Shown one piece after another: positions 18,481 through 27,299 of a stretch of DNA of 64,000 nt; the first letter of the stretch is position 1, and every line of letters begins with the position of its first letter. Origin of the DNA: Phycisphaeraceae bacterium (GTDB lineage: Bacteria; Planctomycetota; Phycisphaerae; Phycisphaerales; UBA1924); NCBI GenBank assembly GCA_019636675.1, contig JAHBXC010000002.1:372001-436000 (forward strand), given 5' to 3'. A model generated the notes under the pieces. It saw only the letters and a program-made list of their open reading frames with translations. It searched no databases and had not been told where the DNA came from. The position numbers and the translations under genes are program-made.

Positions 18481-20334
18481 GTGTGGAAGCTCGCCGCGCC
18501 ATTTCTGCTCCTGATCCTCGCGATCGTCGGGGCTGTCGCGACGGACAGGCCGCAGCCGCCCGCTGACTACACCTTCATCAACGGCGCCACGGTTTTCACG
18601 CTCGACCCTCAGCGCATGTCGTACGAGCAGGACCTGCGCATCGCGCACGCGATTTACGACGGGCTGGTCCGCTGGAACCCGTACACCTACGACATCATCC
18701 CGGGCGTGGCGGAGCGCTGGGAGGTCTCGCCGGACGGGCTCGTCTACACCTTCCACCTGCGTGACGACGCGCGCTGGTCGACGGGCGAGCGCATCACGCC
18801 CGATGACTTCCGCTACGCGTGGCGGCGCGCCCTCATGCCCGACAGCGCGGCCGACTACACGGGGCTGTTCTTCAAAATCCGCGGCGCCAGAGAGTTCTTC
18901 GATTTCCGCGTCGCGCAGCTCGCCGAGTACGCGAGCCGACCCGCCACGGAGCGCACGCAACGCGCCGCGCTCGAGCTGCGTGAAGCGACCAACCGCGCGT
19001 TCGACGAGCTGGTCGGGTTCGAGACGCCCGACGACCGAACCGTCGTGGTGACCCTCGAGCGACCGACGCCCTACTTCCTCGACCTGTGCGCGTTCCCGAT
19101 CTTCTTCCCGCCGCACCCGCCCACGGTCGAGCGGTACGTCACCGTCGACCCGTCGAGCGGGCGGCTCGACCAGCGCTACGACTGGACCAAGCCCCCCAAG
19201 CTCGTCTCGGGCGGCGCGTACATCGTCACCTCGTGGCGGTTCAAGCGCGACATGCGCCTCGAGAAGAACCCGTTCTACTGGGACAGGGACAACGTCGTGT
19301 CGGAGAGCGTGCTGTCGCTCGAGATTGAAGATGTGAACACCCGCGCGCTGACCTTCGAGACCCGCGGCGCCGACTGGGACACCAACATCCTCACCGACTA
19401 CCTGCCCGACCTGATCCGCCTGCGCGCCAAGGGACTGCGAGACGACGCGCACCCGTACTCGCGCTTCGGGACCTATTTCTGGTCGTTCAACTGCACCCCG
19501 ACGCTCACCGACGGGCGCGACAACCCGTTCCACGACCCGCGAGTGCGGCGCGCGTTCGCCATGAGCGTCGAGAAGCGCGACATCACCGACAAGGTGCGTC
19601 AGCTCGGCGAGCCGCCGACCAGCGTCTTCATCCCGCCGGGCAGCATCCCCGGGTTCGACGAGACGGGGTCGATCCGCGGCGTCGGGTTCGACCCGGTCGG
19701 CGCCAGGGCGCTGCTGCGCGACGCCGGCTGGGAGTTCCGCGACGGCGCGCTGCGCGACCCGAACGGCTCGGTCTTCCCCACGGTCGAGATGCTCTGCTCA
19801 TCCGGCTCGTACCACGAGAAGGTCGCCCTCGCGATGGGCGACATGTGGGAGCGCCACCTCGGCGCACGCACCCGGCTCGTCGTGAAGGAAGCCAAGACCT
19901 ACAAGGACGACCTCAAGCGTCAGGACTTCATGCTCGCGCGCGGCGGCTGGTACGGGGACTACGGCGATCCGACCACCTTCCTCCTGCTCCACCGCACAGG
20001 CGACGGCAACAACGATCGCGGCTACAGCGATCCCCACTTCGACGCGCTCATGGACGCCGCGGACAACGAGCGCGATCCCGACAAACGCATGCGCCTCCTC
20101 GAGGAGGCCGAACGCTACACGATGGAGGTCTCGCTGCCGATCCTCCCGATCTGGACCTACACGCACTTCTACTACTTCCGCCCCGACGAGCTCTTCGGCA
20201 TCAGCGACCACCCCCGGCTTGTGCAGTACATCCACTGGATCGGCAAGCGCGAGCCGGGCGAGCCGCCGCGCTGGAACAGGTATCAGCGCGAGTATTTCGG
20301 CGCGCGGAGCGACGAAGGGGGCGGCGCGCCATGA
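18481..20334 (+). CDS. oppA: Peptide-type ABC transporter substrate-binding protein
   Basis: 617 residues, family 5 solute-binding protein. A GTG start opens a membrane anchor or signal peptide (MWKLAAPFLLLILAIVGAVA) with no lipobox Cys. The family's N-terminal signature is clear: LDPQRMSYEQDLRIAHAIYDGLVRW and PGVAERWEVSPDGLVYTFHLR. Later motifs (FNCTPTLTDGRDNPFHDPRVRRAF) also fit. Expected to bind oligopeptides in the periplasm and pass them to the permease, whose gene overlaps by 4 nt. Symbol by family, not by proven substrate. Confidence 0.88.
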   Translation: MWKLAAPFLLLILAIVGAVATDRPQPPADYTFINGATVFTLDPQRMSYEQDLRIAHAIYDGLVRWNPYTYDIIPGVAERWEVSPDGLVYTFHLRDDARWSTGERITPDDFRYAWRRALMPDSAADYTGLFFKIRGAREFFDFRVAQLAEYASRPATERTQRAALELREATNRAFDELVGFETPDDRTVVVTLERPTPYFLDLCAFPIFFPPHPPTVERYVTVDPSSGRLDQRYDWTKPPKLVSGGAYIVTSWRFKRDMRLEKNPFYWDRDNVVSESVLSLEIEDVNTRALTFETRGADWDTNILTDYLPDLIRLRAKGLRDDAHPYSRFGTYFWSFNCTPTLTDGRDNPFHDPRVRRAFAMSVEKRDITDKVRQLGEPPTSVFIPPGSIPGFDETGSIRGVGFDPVGARALLRDAGWEFRDGALRDPNGSVFPTVEMLCSSGSYHEKVALAMGDMWERHLGARTRLVVKEAKTYKDDLKRQDFMLARGGWYGDYGDPTTFLLLHRTGDGNNDRGYSDPHFDALMDAADNERDPDKRMRLLEEAERYTMEVSLPILPIWTYTHFYYFRPDELFGISDHPRLVQYIHWIGKREPGEPPRWNRYQREYFGARSDEGGGAP

Positions 20335-21251
20335 TCGCGATGATCGTCCGACGGCTCCTCCAGCTCCCGCTCATCCTGCTGGCGATCTACACCGTGACCT
20401 TCCTGCTGGCGTGGGCGCTGCCGGGCAGCGCCGTCGTGAGCGACGAGGGGCGCGCCCCGCCGCCCGAGGTCCTCGCCGCGATCGAGGCGCGCTACGGGCT
20501 CGACGATCCCGTCCGCTTCTACTTCACCTATCTGGGTGACGTGCTCTTCCGGCTCGACTTCGGCCCGTCGCTGCGATACCCCGACTGGACGGTGAATCAG
20601 ATCGTCGCGAGCGCGCTGCCCGTCTCCGTCGCGCTGGGGCTGACCGCGATCCTCATCGCGACCTTCATCGGGCTGGCGGCGGGGGTGATCGGCGCGCTGC
20701 GCCCCAACTCCGTCGCCGACATCGCCACCCTCGCGCTCGCGCTCATCGGCATCAGTCTGCCCACCTTTGTCATCGGCGCGGTTCTGCTCATTGTCTTCCC
20801 GGTCTGGATCGGGATCGGCAGCGTCGGTGGGTGGGGGACCGTGGGCGACATCGCGCTGCCTGCATTCACGCTCTCGCTCCCGTTCGCGGCGTACATCGCG
20901 CGGCTCACGCGCATGGGGATGATCGAGACGCTCGGCGCAGACTACATCCGCACGGCGCGCGCAAAGGGCCTCCCGGCGCGCACCGTCGTGCTCAAGCACG
21001 CGCTCAAGAACGCCTTTCTCCCGGTGCTGTCGTACCTCGGGCCCGCCGCCGCCGCGGCCATGACGGGGTCCTTTGTCATCGAGAAGGTCTTCAACGTCCC
21101 GGGCATCGGGCAGCACTTCGTCAACGGCGTGCTGAACAAGGACCTCTTCCTCATCATGGGAGTGGTCCTGATCTACGCCACCATCCTGATTCTCTTTAAT
21201 CTGGCCGTCGATGTCCTGTACCGCTGGATAGACCCGCGCATCGAGCAGTGA
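20331..21251 (+). CDS. oppB: Peptide-type ABC transporter permease, OppB/DppB type
   Basis: 306 residues. MIVRRLLQLPLILLAIYTVTFLL at the N-terminus and the family DPVRFYFTYLGDVLFRLDFGPS loop identify the DppB/OppB permease. Six transmembrane spans; the EAA-type loop that contacts the ATPase reads ADYIRTARAKGLPARTVVLKHALKNAFLP. The end VLYRWIDPRIEQ is typical. ATGA overlap with oppA. The partner permease OppC and the ATPases OppD/F do not follow: the next gene is on the opposite strand. Confidence 0.9.
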   Translation: MIAMIVRRLLQLPLILLAIYTVTFLLAWALPGSAVVSDEGRAPPPEVLAAIEARYGLDDPVRFYFTYLGDVLFRLDFGPSLRYPDWTVNQIVASALPVSVALGLTAILIATFIGLAAGVIGALRPNSVADIATLALALIGISLPTFVIGAVLLIVFPVWIGIGSVGGWGTVGDIALPAFTLSLPFAAYIARLTRMGMIETLGADYIRTARAKGLPARTVVLKHALKNAFLPVLSYLGPAAAAAMTGSFVIEKVFNVPGIGQHFVNGVLNKDLFLIMGVVLIYATILILFNLAVDVLYRWIDPRIEQ

Positions 21252-21266
21252 TCGCGACGTTCAGGT

Positions 21267-21602
21267 TTAGCCCCGGCCCTCGTCTCCCCGGAGGAGCGTG
21301 TCGGGCGGGGGCGTCGTCGGCGCGAACGGGTCGCTGGTCCTGCCGGCGTCCCGGTCGACCGGCCGGTGGGCGTGGGGGGGCAGCTCGATCCCGGAGGGCG
21401 CCGCGGGCGACACCCCGTCCCTGGCTTCCTCTCGGGTGTCCGCCTTCTGGGAGAGTGCGTTTTCTGCGCGATCGAGCCGAACCGAGAGCGCTTCCACCCG
21501 CCGGTGGAGGGCGATGATCTCGCCGTGCATCTGTTCCACCGCCCGCTCGTTGAACGCGAGCGCTTCTTCGAGCCGGGTCAGTCGGTCGTCCGATGGGTTC
21601 AT
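21267..21602 (-). CDS. slyX: SlyX family protein
   Basis: 111 residues. The N-terminal coiled coil, RLTRLEEALAFNERAVEQM followed by HGEIIALHRRVEALSVRL, matches SlyX, a small protein of unknown molecular role first seen beside the slyD isomerase gene in E. coli. The C-terminal half is longer than in E. coli SlyX, Pro-rich and probably disordered, ending in the family's usual aromatic-poor PP-rich region (APTTPPPDTLLRG). It converges on oppB with 15 nt between stops. Confidence 0.7.
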   Translation of the reverse strand: MNPSDDRLTRLEEALAFNERAVEQMHGEIIALHRRVEALSVRLDRAENALSQKADTREEARDGVSPAAPSGIELPPHAHRPVDRDAGRTSDPFAPTTPPPDTLLRGDEGRG

Positions 21603-21680
21603 GCTCGCTCGCTCTCTCCGCTGGTGCGGACGATCGGGTTCATGTTTGGGCGGGCGCTCGCCGACGGCGCGTCCCAGACC

Positions 21681-21686
21681 TATTCT
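21681..21686 (+). promoter_or_regulatory. -10-like TATTCT of the PagL-like gene, probably leaderless
   Basis: TATTCT lies 6 nt before the GTG at 21693; no Shine-Dalgarno sequence. Confidence 0.4.
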
Positions 21687-21692
21687 CGCCGC

Positions 21693-22382
21693 GTGACTAT
21701 GCCAGGACCTCTCAGCGCCAGCATTGTTGTGACGACCGCCCTGTGCGTCTTGTGCCGGGTCGTCGCGGCGTCCCCGGACAACCCGCCTGCGCCGGGCGAT
21801 GCCCCACTGAAGCTCGACGCGGACGAGATCCGCTGGAACGATGCCGCGCGATCGTCCTCCGATGAATCGCTCGGGAAGCCCGCGCCGGTTCCCTACGGGA
21901 TGCCCGGCCAGTGGTGGCTCTCGGTCGGGGCCGGCGTCGCCGCGGCGCAGACCGACGGAGACTTCGCCGCCGACGGTCGCCTCAACCTCACCACCTCGAC
22001 CTTCCTCGTCGAGGACTTCGAGTTTCTGATGGAGTGGGACTTCTGGGGCTTCATGCAGGACGGCCCAGACGCCGTCGGCCTCTCCTGGTCTTTCCTCCTG
22101 CGCGTGCACTTCCCGCTCGACGACGAGCGCAACACCACCTTCTTTCTCGACGGCGGCGTGGGCGTGCTTGGCTCGACCGAGCGCGTGCCCGAAGACGGCA
22201 CCTTCGTCAACCTGATCCCGAAGCTCGGCTTCGGCTGGTCGCATCGCCTGGGCGATTCCGCCGACCGCCTGGTCGGTGGCGTCCGCTGGCATCACATCTC
22301 GAATGCGCGCATCAGCGGCGAAGAAAGCAACCCCTCGCGCGACGGCGTGATGTTCTACCTCGGGTACACCTTCCCGCTCTGA
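21693..22382 (+). CDS. Acyloxyacyl hydrolase / PagL-like lipid A 3-O-deacylase
   Basis: 229 residues. GTG at 21693 (TATTCT spacing) or ATG at 21699 (two residues shorter). Signal peptide about 1-28 (SASIVVTTALCVLCRVVA). The mature part alternates beta strands of an outer-membrane barrel (FLVEDFEFLMEWDFWG, TTFFLDGGVGVLG). Near the end GGVRWHHISNARISGEESNP contains the HxSNA motif whose His and Ser form the PagL active site, and the chain ends in a strand finishing with an aromatic-Leu pair (GYTFPL). Predicted to trim acyl chains from lipid A. The overlap of 28 nt with galE is tail to tail. Confidence 0.75.
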   Translation: MTMPGPLSASIVVTTALCVLCRVVAASPDNPPAPGDAPLKLDADEIRWNDAARSSSDESLGKPAPVPYGMPGQWWLSVGAGVAAAQTDGDFAADGRLNLTTSTFLVEDFEFLMEWDFWGFMQDGPDAVGLSWSFLLRVHFPLDDERNTTFFLDGGVGVLGSTERVPEDGTFVNLIPKLGFGWSHRLGDSADRLVGGVRWHHISNARISGEESNPSRDGVMFYLGYTFPL

Positions 22383-23425
22383 CCCTTCGCGCCGTACCCG
22401 TCGGGGTGTGACGCGAACCAGCGCCACGCGGTCTCCACGATCGCGTCGAGCTCGACGAAGCGCGGCGACCACCCGAGTTCACGCCGCGCTTTCTCGCCGC
22501 TCGCGTAGAGCGCCGCCGCGTCCCCTGCGCGGCGCGCCGACTCGCGCACCTCGAAGTCACGCCCCGTGACCCTGCGCACGCTGGCGATGACCTCGCGCAC
22601 GCTCGCGGGCCGGCCCGTGCCCAGGTTGTACGCGCGGAATTCATGGGAAGCGGGCTCGAGCGCCGCGAGCAGACGCATGTGCGCGTCGACGAGATCGTCG
22701 ACGTGGACGTAATCGCGCACACACGAGCCGTCTGGCGTTGGGTAGTCCGTGCCGCGGACTTCGACGAAGGCGCGACCGGCGCGCGCCGCTTCGAGGCAGA
22801 TCGGGATCAGATGGGTCTCCGGGCGATGGTCCTCGCCCAGCAGGCCGTGCTCGTCGCACCCGGCGACGTTGAAGTATCGCAGCGCGCCGCACGCGAACGG
22901 GCGCCCGTCGGCGGCGCACCACGACGCGTAGTCGCGCATCACGCGCTCGGCGCAGCGTTTCGACCAGCCGTAGGGGTGGATCGGCTCGGTCGGGCAGTCC
23001 TCGCGGATGGGCAGCAGCGCCGCGCCCGGCTCGCCGTAATAGGTGCAGGTCGACGACAGCACGAACCGCTGGACGCCGGCGTCGCGGCAGGCGGTCAGTG
23101 TCGAGGTCGTGCCGCCGACATTCACCGCGTGGTACTCGAGGGGCATGCGGGTCGATTCCTCGACATACGCCTTGGCCGCGAAGTGCAGGGCGCTGCCGAT
23201 CGAGTGCTCACGCAGCAGCGCCGTGAGGGCGCCGGTGTCGCGGACATCCAGAACGGCGAAGGCGAGCCGATCCTTCGCGCCAGGGAGCGTTCGCAGGGCG
23301 TCGATCGCCCCGGGGTTGCCGCGAGACAGGTCGTCGACCCCCAGCACGAAAAGCCCGTCCTCGAGGAGTCTCCTCGCGGCGTGCGAGCCGATATACCCTG
23401 CAGCACCCGTCACGAGCGTTCGCAT
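22355..23425 (-). CDS. galE: UDP-glucose 4-epimerase
   Basis: 356 residues. Interconverts UDP-glucose and UDP-galactose with bound NAD. LVTGAAGYIGSH is the NAD-binding loop; FAAKAYVEEST and VLSSTCTYYGEP follow the family; HPYGWSKRCAE supplies the catalytic Tyr-xxx-Lys pair; LRYFNVAGCDEHG and YVHVDDLVDAH are the later signatures. The C-terminus is slightly extended. The ATG at 23425 is preferred because TACCTT lies 7 nt before it. Its UDP-sugar product could feed surface polysaccharide. Confidence 0.92.
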   Translation of the reverse strand: MRTLVTGAAGYIGSHAARRLLEDGLFVLGVDDLSRGNPGAIDALRTLPGAKDRLAFAVLDVRDTGALTALLREHSIGSALHFAAKAYVEESTRMPLEYHAVNVGGTTSTLTACRDAGVQRFVLSSTCTYYGEPGAALLPIREDCPTEPIHPYGWSKRCAERVMRDYASWCAADGRPFACGALRYFNVAGCDEHGLLGEDHRPETHLIPICLEAARAGRAFVEVRGTDYPTPDGSCVRDYVHVDDLVDAHMRLLAALEPASHEFRAYNLGTGRPASVREVIASVRRVTGRDFEVRESARRAGDAAALYASGEKARRELGWSPRFVELDAIVETAWRWFASHPDGYGAKGQSGKVYPR

Positions 23426-23432
23426 CACGCCC

Positions 23433-23438
23433 AAGGTA
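23433..23438 (-). promoter_or_regulatory. -10-like TACCTT of galE, probably leaderless
   Basis: On the minus strand TACCTT lies 7 nt before the ATG at 23425. Confidence 0.4.
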
Positions 23439-23487
23439 TCGGCACATCCGCCCCCACGCTCGCGAGCACCCCCAGAGAGATCAAACC

Positions 23488-24543
23488 GTGCGCACGAACG
23501 ACGAGCAGCACCAGCCGGCCACCCCCACGCCGTCGCACGACGCGCCGCTGTCGACGCCCGAGCCCTCGCATGCGTCGCTCGCGTTCCGGGGTGTTTTCGG
23601 CGGCGCGATGATGGGCATGGCGAACCTCGTCCCGGGCATTTCCGGGGGGACGATGCTCCTCGCCGCCGGCATCTATCCCCGGTTCGTCAGCGCCGTCGCC
23701 GAGGTGACCACGCTCAAGCTGCGTGTGCGATCCATCCTGCTGCTGGTCTGCGTCGCGCTCGCGGCCGGGCTCACGATCGTTCTGCTGGCCGCCCCGACGA
23801 AACACCTGGTGGTCAACCACCGGTGGGTGATGTACTCGCTGTTCATCGGGCTCACGCTGGGGGGCCTGCCCCTCGTGCACCGGCTCGTGAAGCCGATGAA
23901 CGCGTCGGCGTGGACCGGCGCGATCATCGCCTTCGCGCTGATGGCGGCCATGGCGTTCATCAAACCGGCCGGCGCCGGCGCGTCGTCCACCATGATCATG
24001 CTGTTCTTCGGGGGCGTCGCGGGCGCGAGCGCGATGATCCTGCCCGGCGTCAGCGGCGCCTATCTGCTCCTGCTGCTGGGCCAGTATGTGCCCATCCTCG
24101 ACGCGATCTCGCAGGCCAAGGCGGGCCTGCTCGGCTCGGGCGACCAGCCGCGCGACCTGGCGCTGTTCTTCGGCGCGATGCGATCGATCATCCCCGTGGG
24201 GATCGGCGTGGTCATCGGCATAGCGGGGGTGAGCAACCTGCTGCGTGTGCTGCTGGACCGTTTCCCCAAGCCCACGCTCGGCGTGCTCATCGGGCTTCTG
24301 CTGGGCGCGGTGGTGGGGCTCTGGCCCTTCGCCGAGTTCGTGCGCCCGGGCGAGGGGTTTGTCTTCAAGGGGCAGGCGCTGAGCGCCGAGCAGATCGACG
24401 CGCTCGCCGTCGAGGATTACCCGGTTCGCCTGCGCGCCCCGAGCACGGCCGAGGCCTTCGGGGGTCTGGCGCTGATCGGGGTCGGCTTCGGCGTCACGCT
24501 GCTCGTGGATCGGCTGGGACGAGCGAAGCCGTCTCGACGCTGA
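23488..24543 (+). CDS. DUF368 (PopT-type) membrane protein, candidate polyprenyl-phosphate translocase
   Basis: 351 residues, about nine transmembrane helices. FRGVFGGAMMGMANLVPGISGGTML near the start and GASAMILPGVSGAYLLLLLGQY in the middle are the two internally related PGxSG motifs of DUF368. Members of this family (PopT) and DedA proteins were reported to recycle undecaprenyl phosphate across the cytoplasmic membrane for cell-wall synthesis. A polar N-terminal extension of about 30 residues is unusual but probably cytoplasmic. Start is a GTG. Its 3' end overlaps the opposite gene by 50 nt. Confidence 0.85.
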   Translation: MRTNDEQHQPATPTPSHDAPLSTPEPSHASLAFRGVFGGAMMGMANLVPGISGGTMLLAAGIYPRFVSAVAEVTTLKLRVRSILLLVCVALAAGLTIVLLAAPTKHLVVNHRWVMYSLFIGLTLGGLPLVHRLVKPMNASAWTGAIIAFALMAAMAFIKPAGAGASSTMIMLFFGGVAGASAMILPGVSGAYLLLLLGQYVPILDAISQAKAGLLGSGDQPRDLALFFGAMRSIIPVGIGVVIGIAGVSNLLRVLLDRFPKPTLGVLIGLLLGAVVGLWPFAEFVRPGEGFVFKGQALSAEQIDALAVEDYPVRLRAPSTAEAFGGLALIGVGFGVTLLVDRLGRAKPSRR

Positions 24544-24907
24544 GCTGACGCTCCTCATCGCCGGCTTGTGGGTCCGCGTCATACACCGCGCCGCATTCGG
24601 GGCAGATCCCCGTGATATTCCCGCGCAGGTCGTAGTGGCAGCGCGCGCAGTGCTGCGGCTTCGCGCGCCGCGGCGCGCACGCTAATACAAGGCCCCCCAG
24701 TGCCAGCGACAGCGCGAACGAGCCGTACAGGACCAGCCACCACGACTGCATCGCCAGCTTGGCCTGCGGCATCAGGAGCCCGATCAGCCACGCCGACGCC
24801 ATCACCGGGGCGGGCCCGAGCAGGGCGATCAGAAAGCCCATGGGCCTCCTCCGGTGGAGGTACGCCGGGATCCAGATCGCCGCGATGTACACAGGGAACA
24901 GGATCAA
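24494..24907 (-). CDS. Membrane protein with C-terminal zinc ribbon
   Basis: 137 residues from a TTG at 24907; an internal ATG at 24841 would remove the first membrane span. Three hydrophobic spans (about 1-16, 24-45, 57-81) are followed by a CxxC...CxxC ribbon, CARCHYDLRG and CPECG, the pattern of many planctomycete membrane proteins with a small zinc-ribbon tail. Function unknown. Converges on the DUF368 gene with a 50-nt overlap. Confidence 0.6.
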   Translation of the reverse strand: MILFPVYIAAIWIPAYLHRRRPMGFLIALLGPAPVMASAWLIGLLMPQAKLAMQSWWLVLYGSFALSLALGGLVLACAPRRAKPQHCARCHYDLRGNITGICPECGAVYDADPQAGDEERQLSVETASLVPADPRAA

Positions 24908-25105
24908 CCACGAACTCCGCGCCGCCCGGTCACCATTCGCACCCGGGATGCTAGCGGGCGCATGGCGCGGGCGGAGGGGGCGAAAAACAACGAAGCGGCT
25001 GCGCTTTCACGCGGCCGCTCGGAGGGAGAAAGAGAGAGAGGTCCAGAATCCGGCGGCGTCCCTCGGGCATGGCCCGGGGCGTATCCGGCCGGAGTGAGTG
25101 TCGTT

Positions 25106-25993
25106 TCAGCCCAGCAGGCGCTGCACGTCCTGCAGCTGCTCGGGAAGGGCCGCGATGATCTCGTTGAGGTCGGCCTCGGTCAGGTCGAGCGCCGCGAGGG
25201 CCTCGGGGCTGATCGAGTCATCGGAGATGTCGAGGCGGAAGCCCTCCTCGTCGAGTCGTGCGACCAGTCGGTCGGCGACGTGCACGATGAGCGCCAGCGT
25301 GCGCTCCTCCTCCGGCAGGCCGAAGGGGTCGTGGTGGTGCCCGGTGACGAGCCCGAGGGCGCGCGGGAACTTCCACTTGCGGCACAGCCCGCTGCCGAAC
25401 GCCTGGTGATCGGCGCCGAACACCTGCACCTCGGCCTCGAGCATGTCGTTGGCCGGCACGCCGGCCTCGTCGATGTCGAGCTGCTCGAGCACGGTGATGA
25501 GCTTGTGGCGGTCGAACTGCATCTCGACCATCACGCCGATGTCGTGGATCAGCCCGCCAAGGAACGCCTCGTCGGGCATGCCGAGACGGATCCGGTCGGC
25601 GATCATCTTCGCCGCCGTCGCGGTCGCGGCCGAGTGCGTCCAGAGCCGGCGTGCCGAGAAATGCGCGTTGACCTCGCCGCCGCGAAACAGCTTCGCGAGG
25701 CTGGCGGCGATCGCGATGTTCTTCACCGCGTTCAGGCCGAGCAGCACGATCGCCCGGTTGATCGAGCCGACCTGGCCGGGCAGGCCGTAGAACGCCGAGT
25801 TGACCACCTTCAGCACGCGGCTGCACAGCGCGGGGTCATTGCTGATCACCGCGTGCAGGTCCTGGGCCGTGCTGGTGGGGTCTTCGACCAGCTCCACGAT
25901 CTTGAGCGTGATCTCCGGGAGCGTCGCGATGTGCGAGATCTCCTGGATCGCGCTGTCGACGATCTTCTCACGCTGGGCGGTCTGGTCGGCCAT
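25106..25993 (-). CDS. HDOD domain signalling protein
   Basis: 295 residues. The HDOD core spans about 15-210: LPEITLKIVELVEDPTSTA, ISNDPALCSRVLKVVNSAFYG, INRAIVLLGLNAVKNI, SAATATAAKMIADR and FLGGLIHDIGVMVEM. HDOD proteins are HD-like helical domains, mostly catalytically dead, that take part in two-component and motility regulation. GAGGAATCG precedes the ATG. No receiver domain is attached. The 112 nt before the next plus-strand feature hold nothing recognised. Confidence 0.88.
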   Translation of the reverse strand: MADQTAQREKIVDSAIQEISHIATLPEITLKIVELVEDPTSTAQDLHAVISNDPALCSRVLKVVNSAFYGLPGQVGSINRAIVLLGLNAVKNIAIAASLAKLFRGGEVNAHFSARRLWTHSAATATAAKMIADRIRLGMPDEAFLGGLIHDIGVMVEMQFDRHKLITVLEQLDIDEAGVPANDMLEAEVQVFGADHQAFGSGLCRKWKFPRALGLVTGHHHDPFGLPEEERTLALIVHVADRLVARLDEEGFRLDISDDSISPEALAALDLTEADLNEIIAALPEQLQDVQRLLG

Positions 25994-26153
25994 GACGATT
26001 CCTCGTGTGATCTTGCGGCTGTCGGCGGGAATTCCGAAGGAAAGCCCGGCGCGTTGCTACTCGGACCCGTCCGAGATCGGCTCGCCAAACAGACAACTTT
26101 GGTGCAGGTGATCCCGGCGCCGCGATTTCTTGCGAGGGCGACGACGCCCGGCG

Positions 26154-27299
26154 TCAGTACGCGTTGTGTTTCCGGACCAACAGGGGGTCTGCGAGGTCGA
26201 TCGACGCGATCGCGTCGGCGATCCGCTCGCCCGCGCGCCCGTCTCCGTAGGGGTGAGGGTGGCTCGCGCCCGACAATCGCGCCGCCCGTCCCATCGCCTC
26301 GGAGAGGGCGTCGGCCTGCATCTCGGGGCAATCCACCACGCTCGCCGGTCGTTCCCGCCCGGCCTGTCGGGGCCCGATGTTCACGCACGCCAGCGCGTCC
26401 GGCAACGCCGCGCATTCGATCAGCCCGGCAGACGAGTTCCCCACGATCACCCCGCCCGCCTGTGCGACGCGCAGGCACAGCGCGACGAATCGCGTGCGGG
26501 GCAGGTGCTCGACGAGCGTGAGCGTGCCCCGTTCCGCGCCGCCGCGGAACGCGCGCGCGATGCCCTCGCGCCCGGGGTCGTGGTTTGGCATGAGCGCGAG
26601 CGTCGCGCGCCCCCGGAGCAGAGAGAGCAGGACCTCGGCGTCGACGCGCTCCTCGGCGTCGCTCCTGCCGATGGGGTGCAGCGAGACGATCACCGAGGGC
26701 GAACCGAGGGCCGCGTACTCGTCGTCGCCCATGGGCGTCGCGTCGCGGAGCCCGTCGATCGCGGGCGAACCGACCACGCGCACGCGCGATGGGTCTTCGC
26801 CCATGCGCACGAGGCGCTCGCCGGATGAGGGAGTCGCCGGGAAGTGCAGGTGGGCGAGCTTGGAGAGCGCGTGGCGCATCGCCTCGTCGGCGACGCCTTC
26901 GGCGCGATCGCCGCCGTGGATATGGGCCAGCGGGACGCCCATGACGCTCGCGGCCGCCCCTGCGGCGAAGGCCTCGATCCGGTCGCCCAGCGCGACCACG
27001 CACGCTGGACGGATCTCGGCGAAGGCCCTCGAGAATCCCTCGACGCCCCGGCCCAGCGCGAGGGCGTCGTGCGCGCGGTCGCGCGGCTCGTCGTCGCGCT
27101 GCATCGCGACGGTCGCGGAGACAGTGAACGCGGCTTCGACCTCTCGGATGGTGCGCGCCGGCTCGAGCAGATGCGATCCGCCTGCGACGACACGAAGCGA
27201 TAGCGACGGGTGCGCGTCGATCGCGCGCATGACCGGGGCGAGCAGGCCGAACTCGGCGCGCGATCCGGTGACGACGCAGACGGTCGCTCGGGCGCTCAC
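26154..27299 (-). CDS. neuC: UDP-GlcNAc 2-epimerase, hydrolysing (NeuC/LegG type)
   Basis: 381 residues. Makes the N-acetylmannosamine-type precursor of a nonulosonic acid from a UDP-HexNAc. VVTGSRAEFGLLAPVMRAI is the family N-terminus; ALGDRIEAFAAGAAASVMGVPLAHIHGGD and IVGNSSAGLIE-type motif (VIVGNSSAGLIECA) give the UDP-binding site. GTG start overlaps the stop of neuB (GTGA). Last gene of a four-gene operon. Whether the product is ManNAc or its 2,4-diacetamido relative cannot be told from sequence, so neuC versus legG is open. Confidence 0.88.
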   Translation of the reverse strand: MSARATVCVVTGSRAEFGLLAPVMRAIDAHPSLSLRVVAGGSHLLEPARTIREVEAAFTVSATVAMQRDDEPRDRAHDALALGRGVEGFSRAFAEIRPACVVALGDRIEAFAAGAAASVMGVPLAHIHGGDRAEGVADEAMRHALSKLAHLHFPATPSSGERLVRMGEDPSRVRVVGSPAIDGLRDATPMGDDEYAALGSPSVIVSLHPIGRSDAEERVDAEVLLSLLRGRATLALMPNHDPGREGIARAFRGGAERGTLTLVEHLPRTRFVALCLRVAQAGGVIVGNSSAGLIECAALPDALACVNIGPRQAGRERPASVVDCPEMQADALSEAMGRAARLSGASHPHPYGDGRAGERIADAIASIDLADPLLVRKHNAY

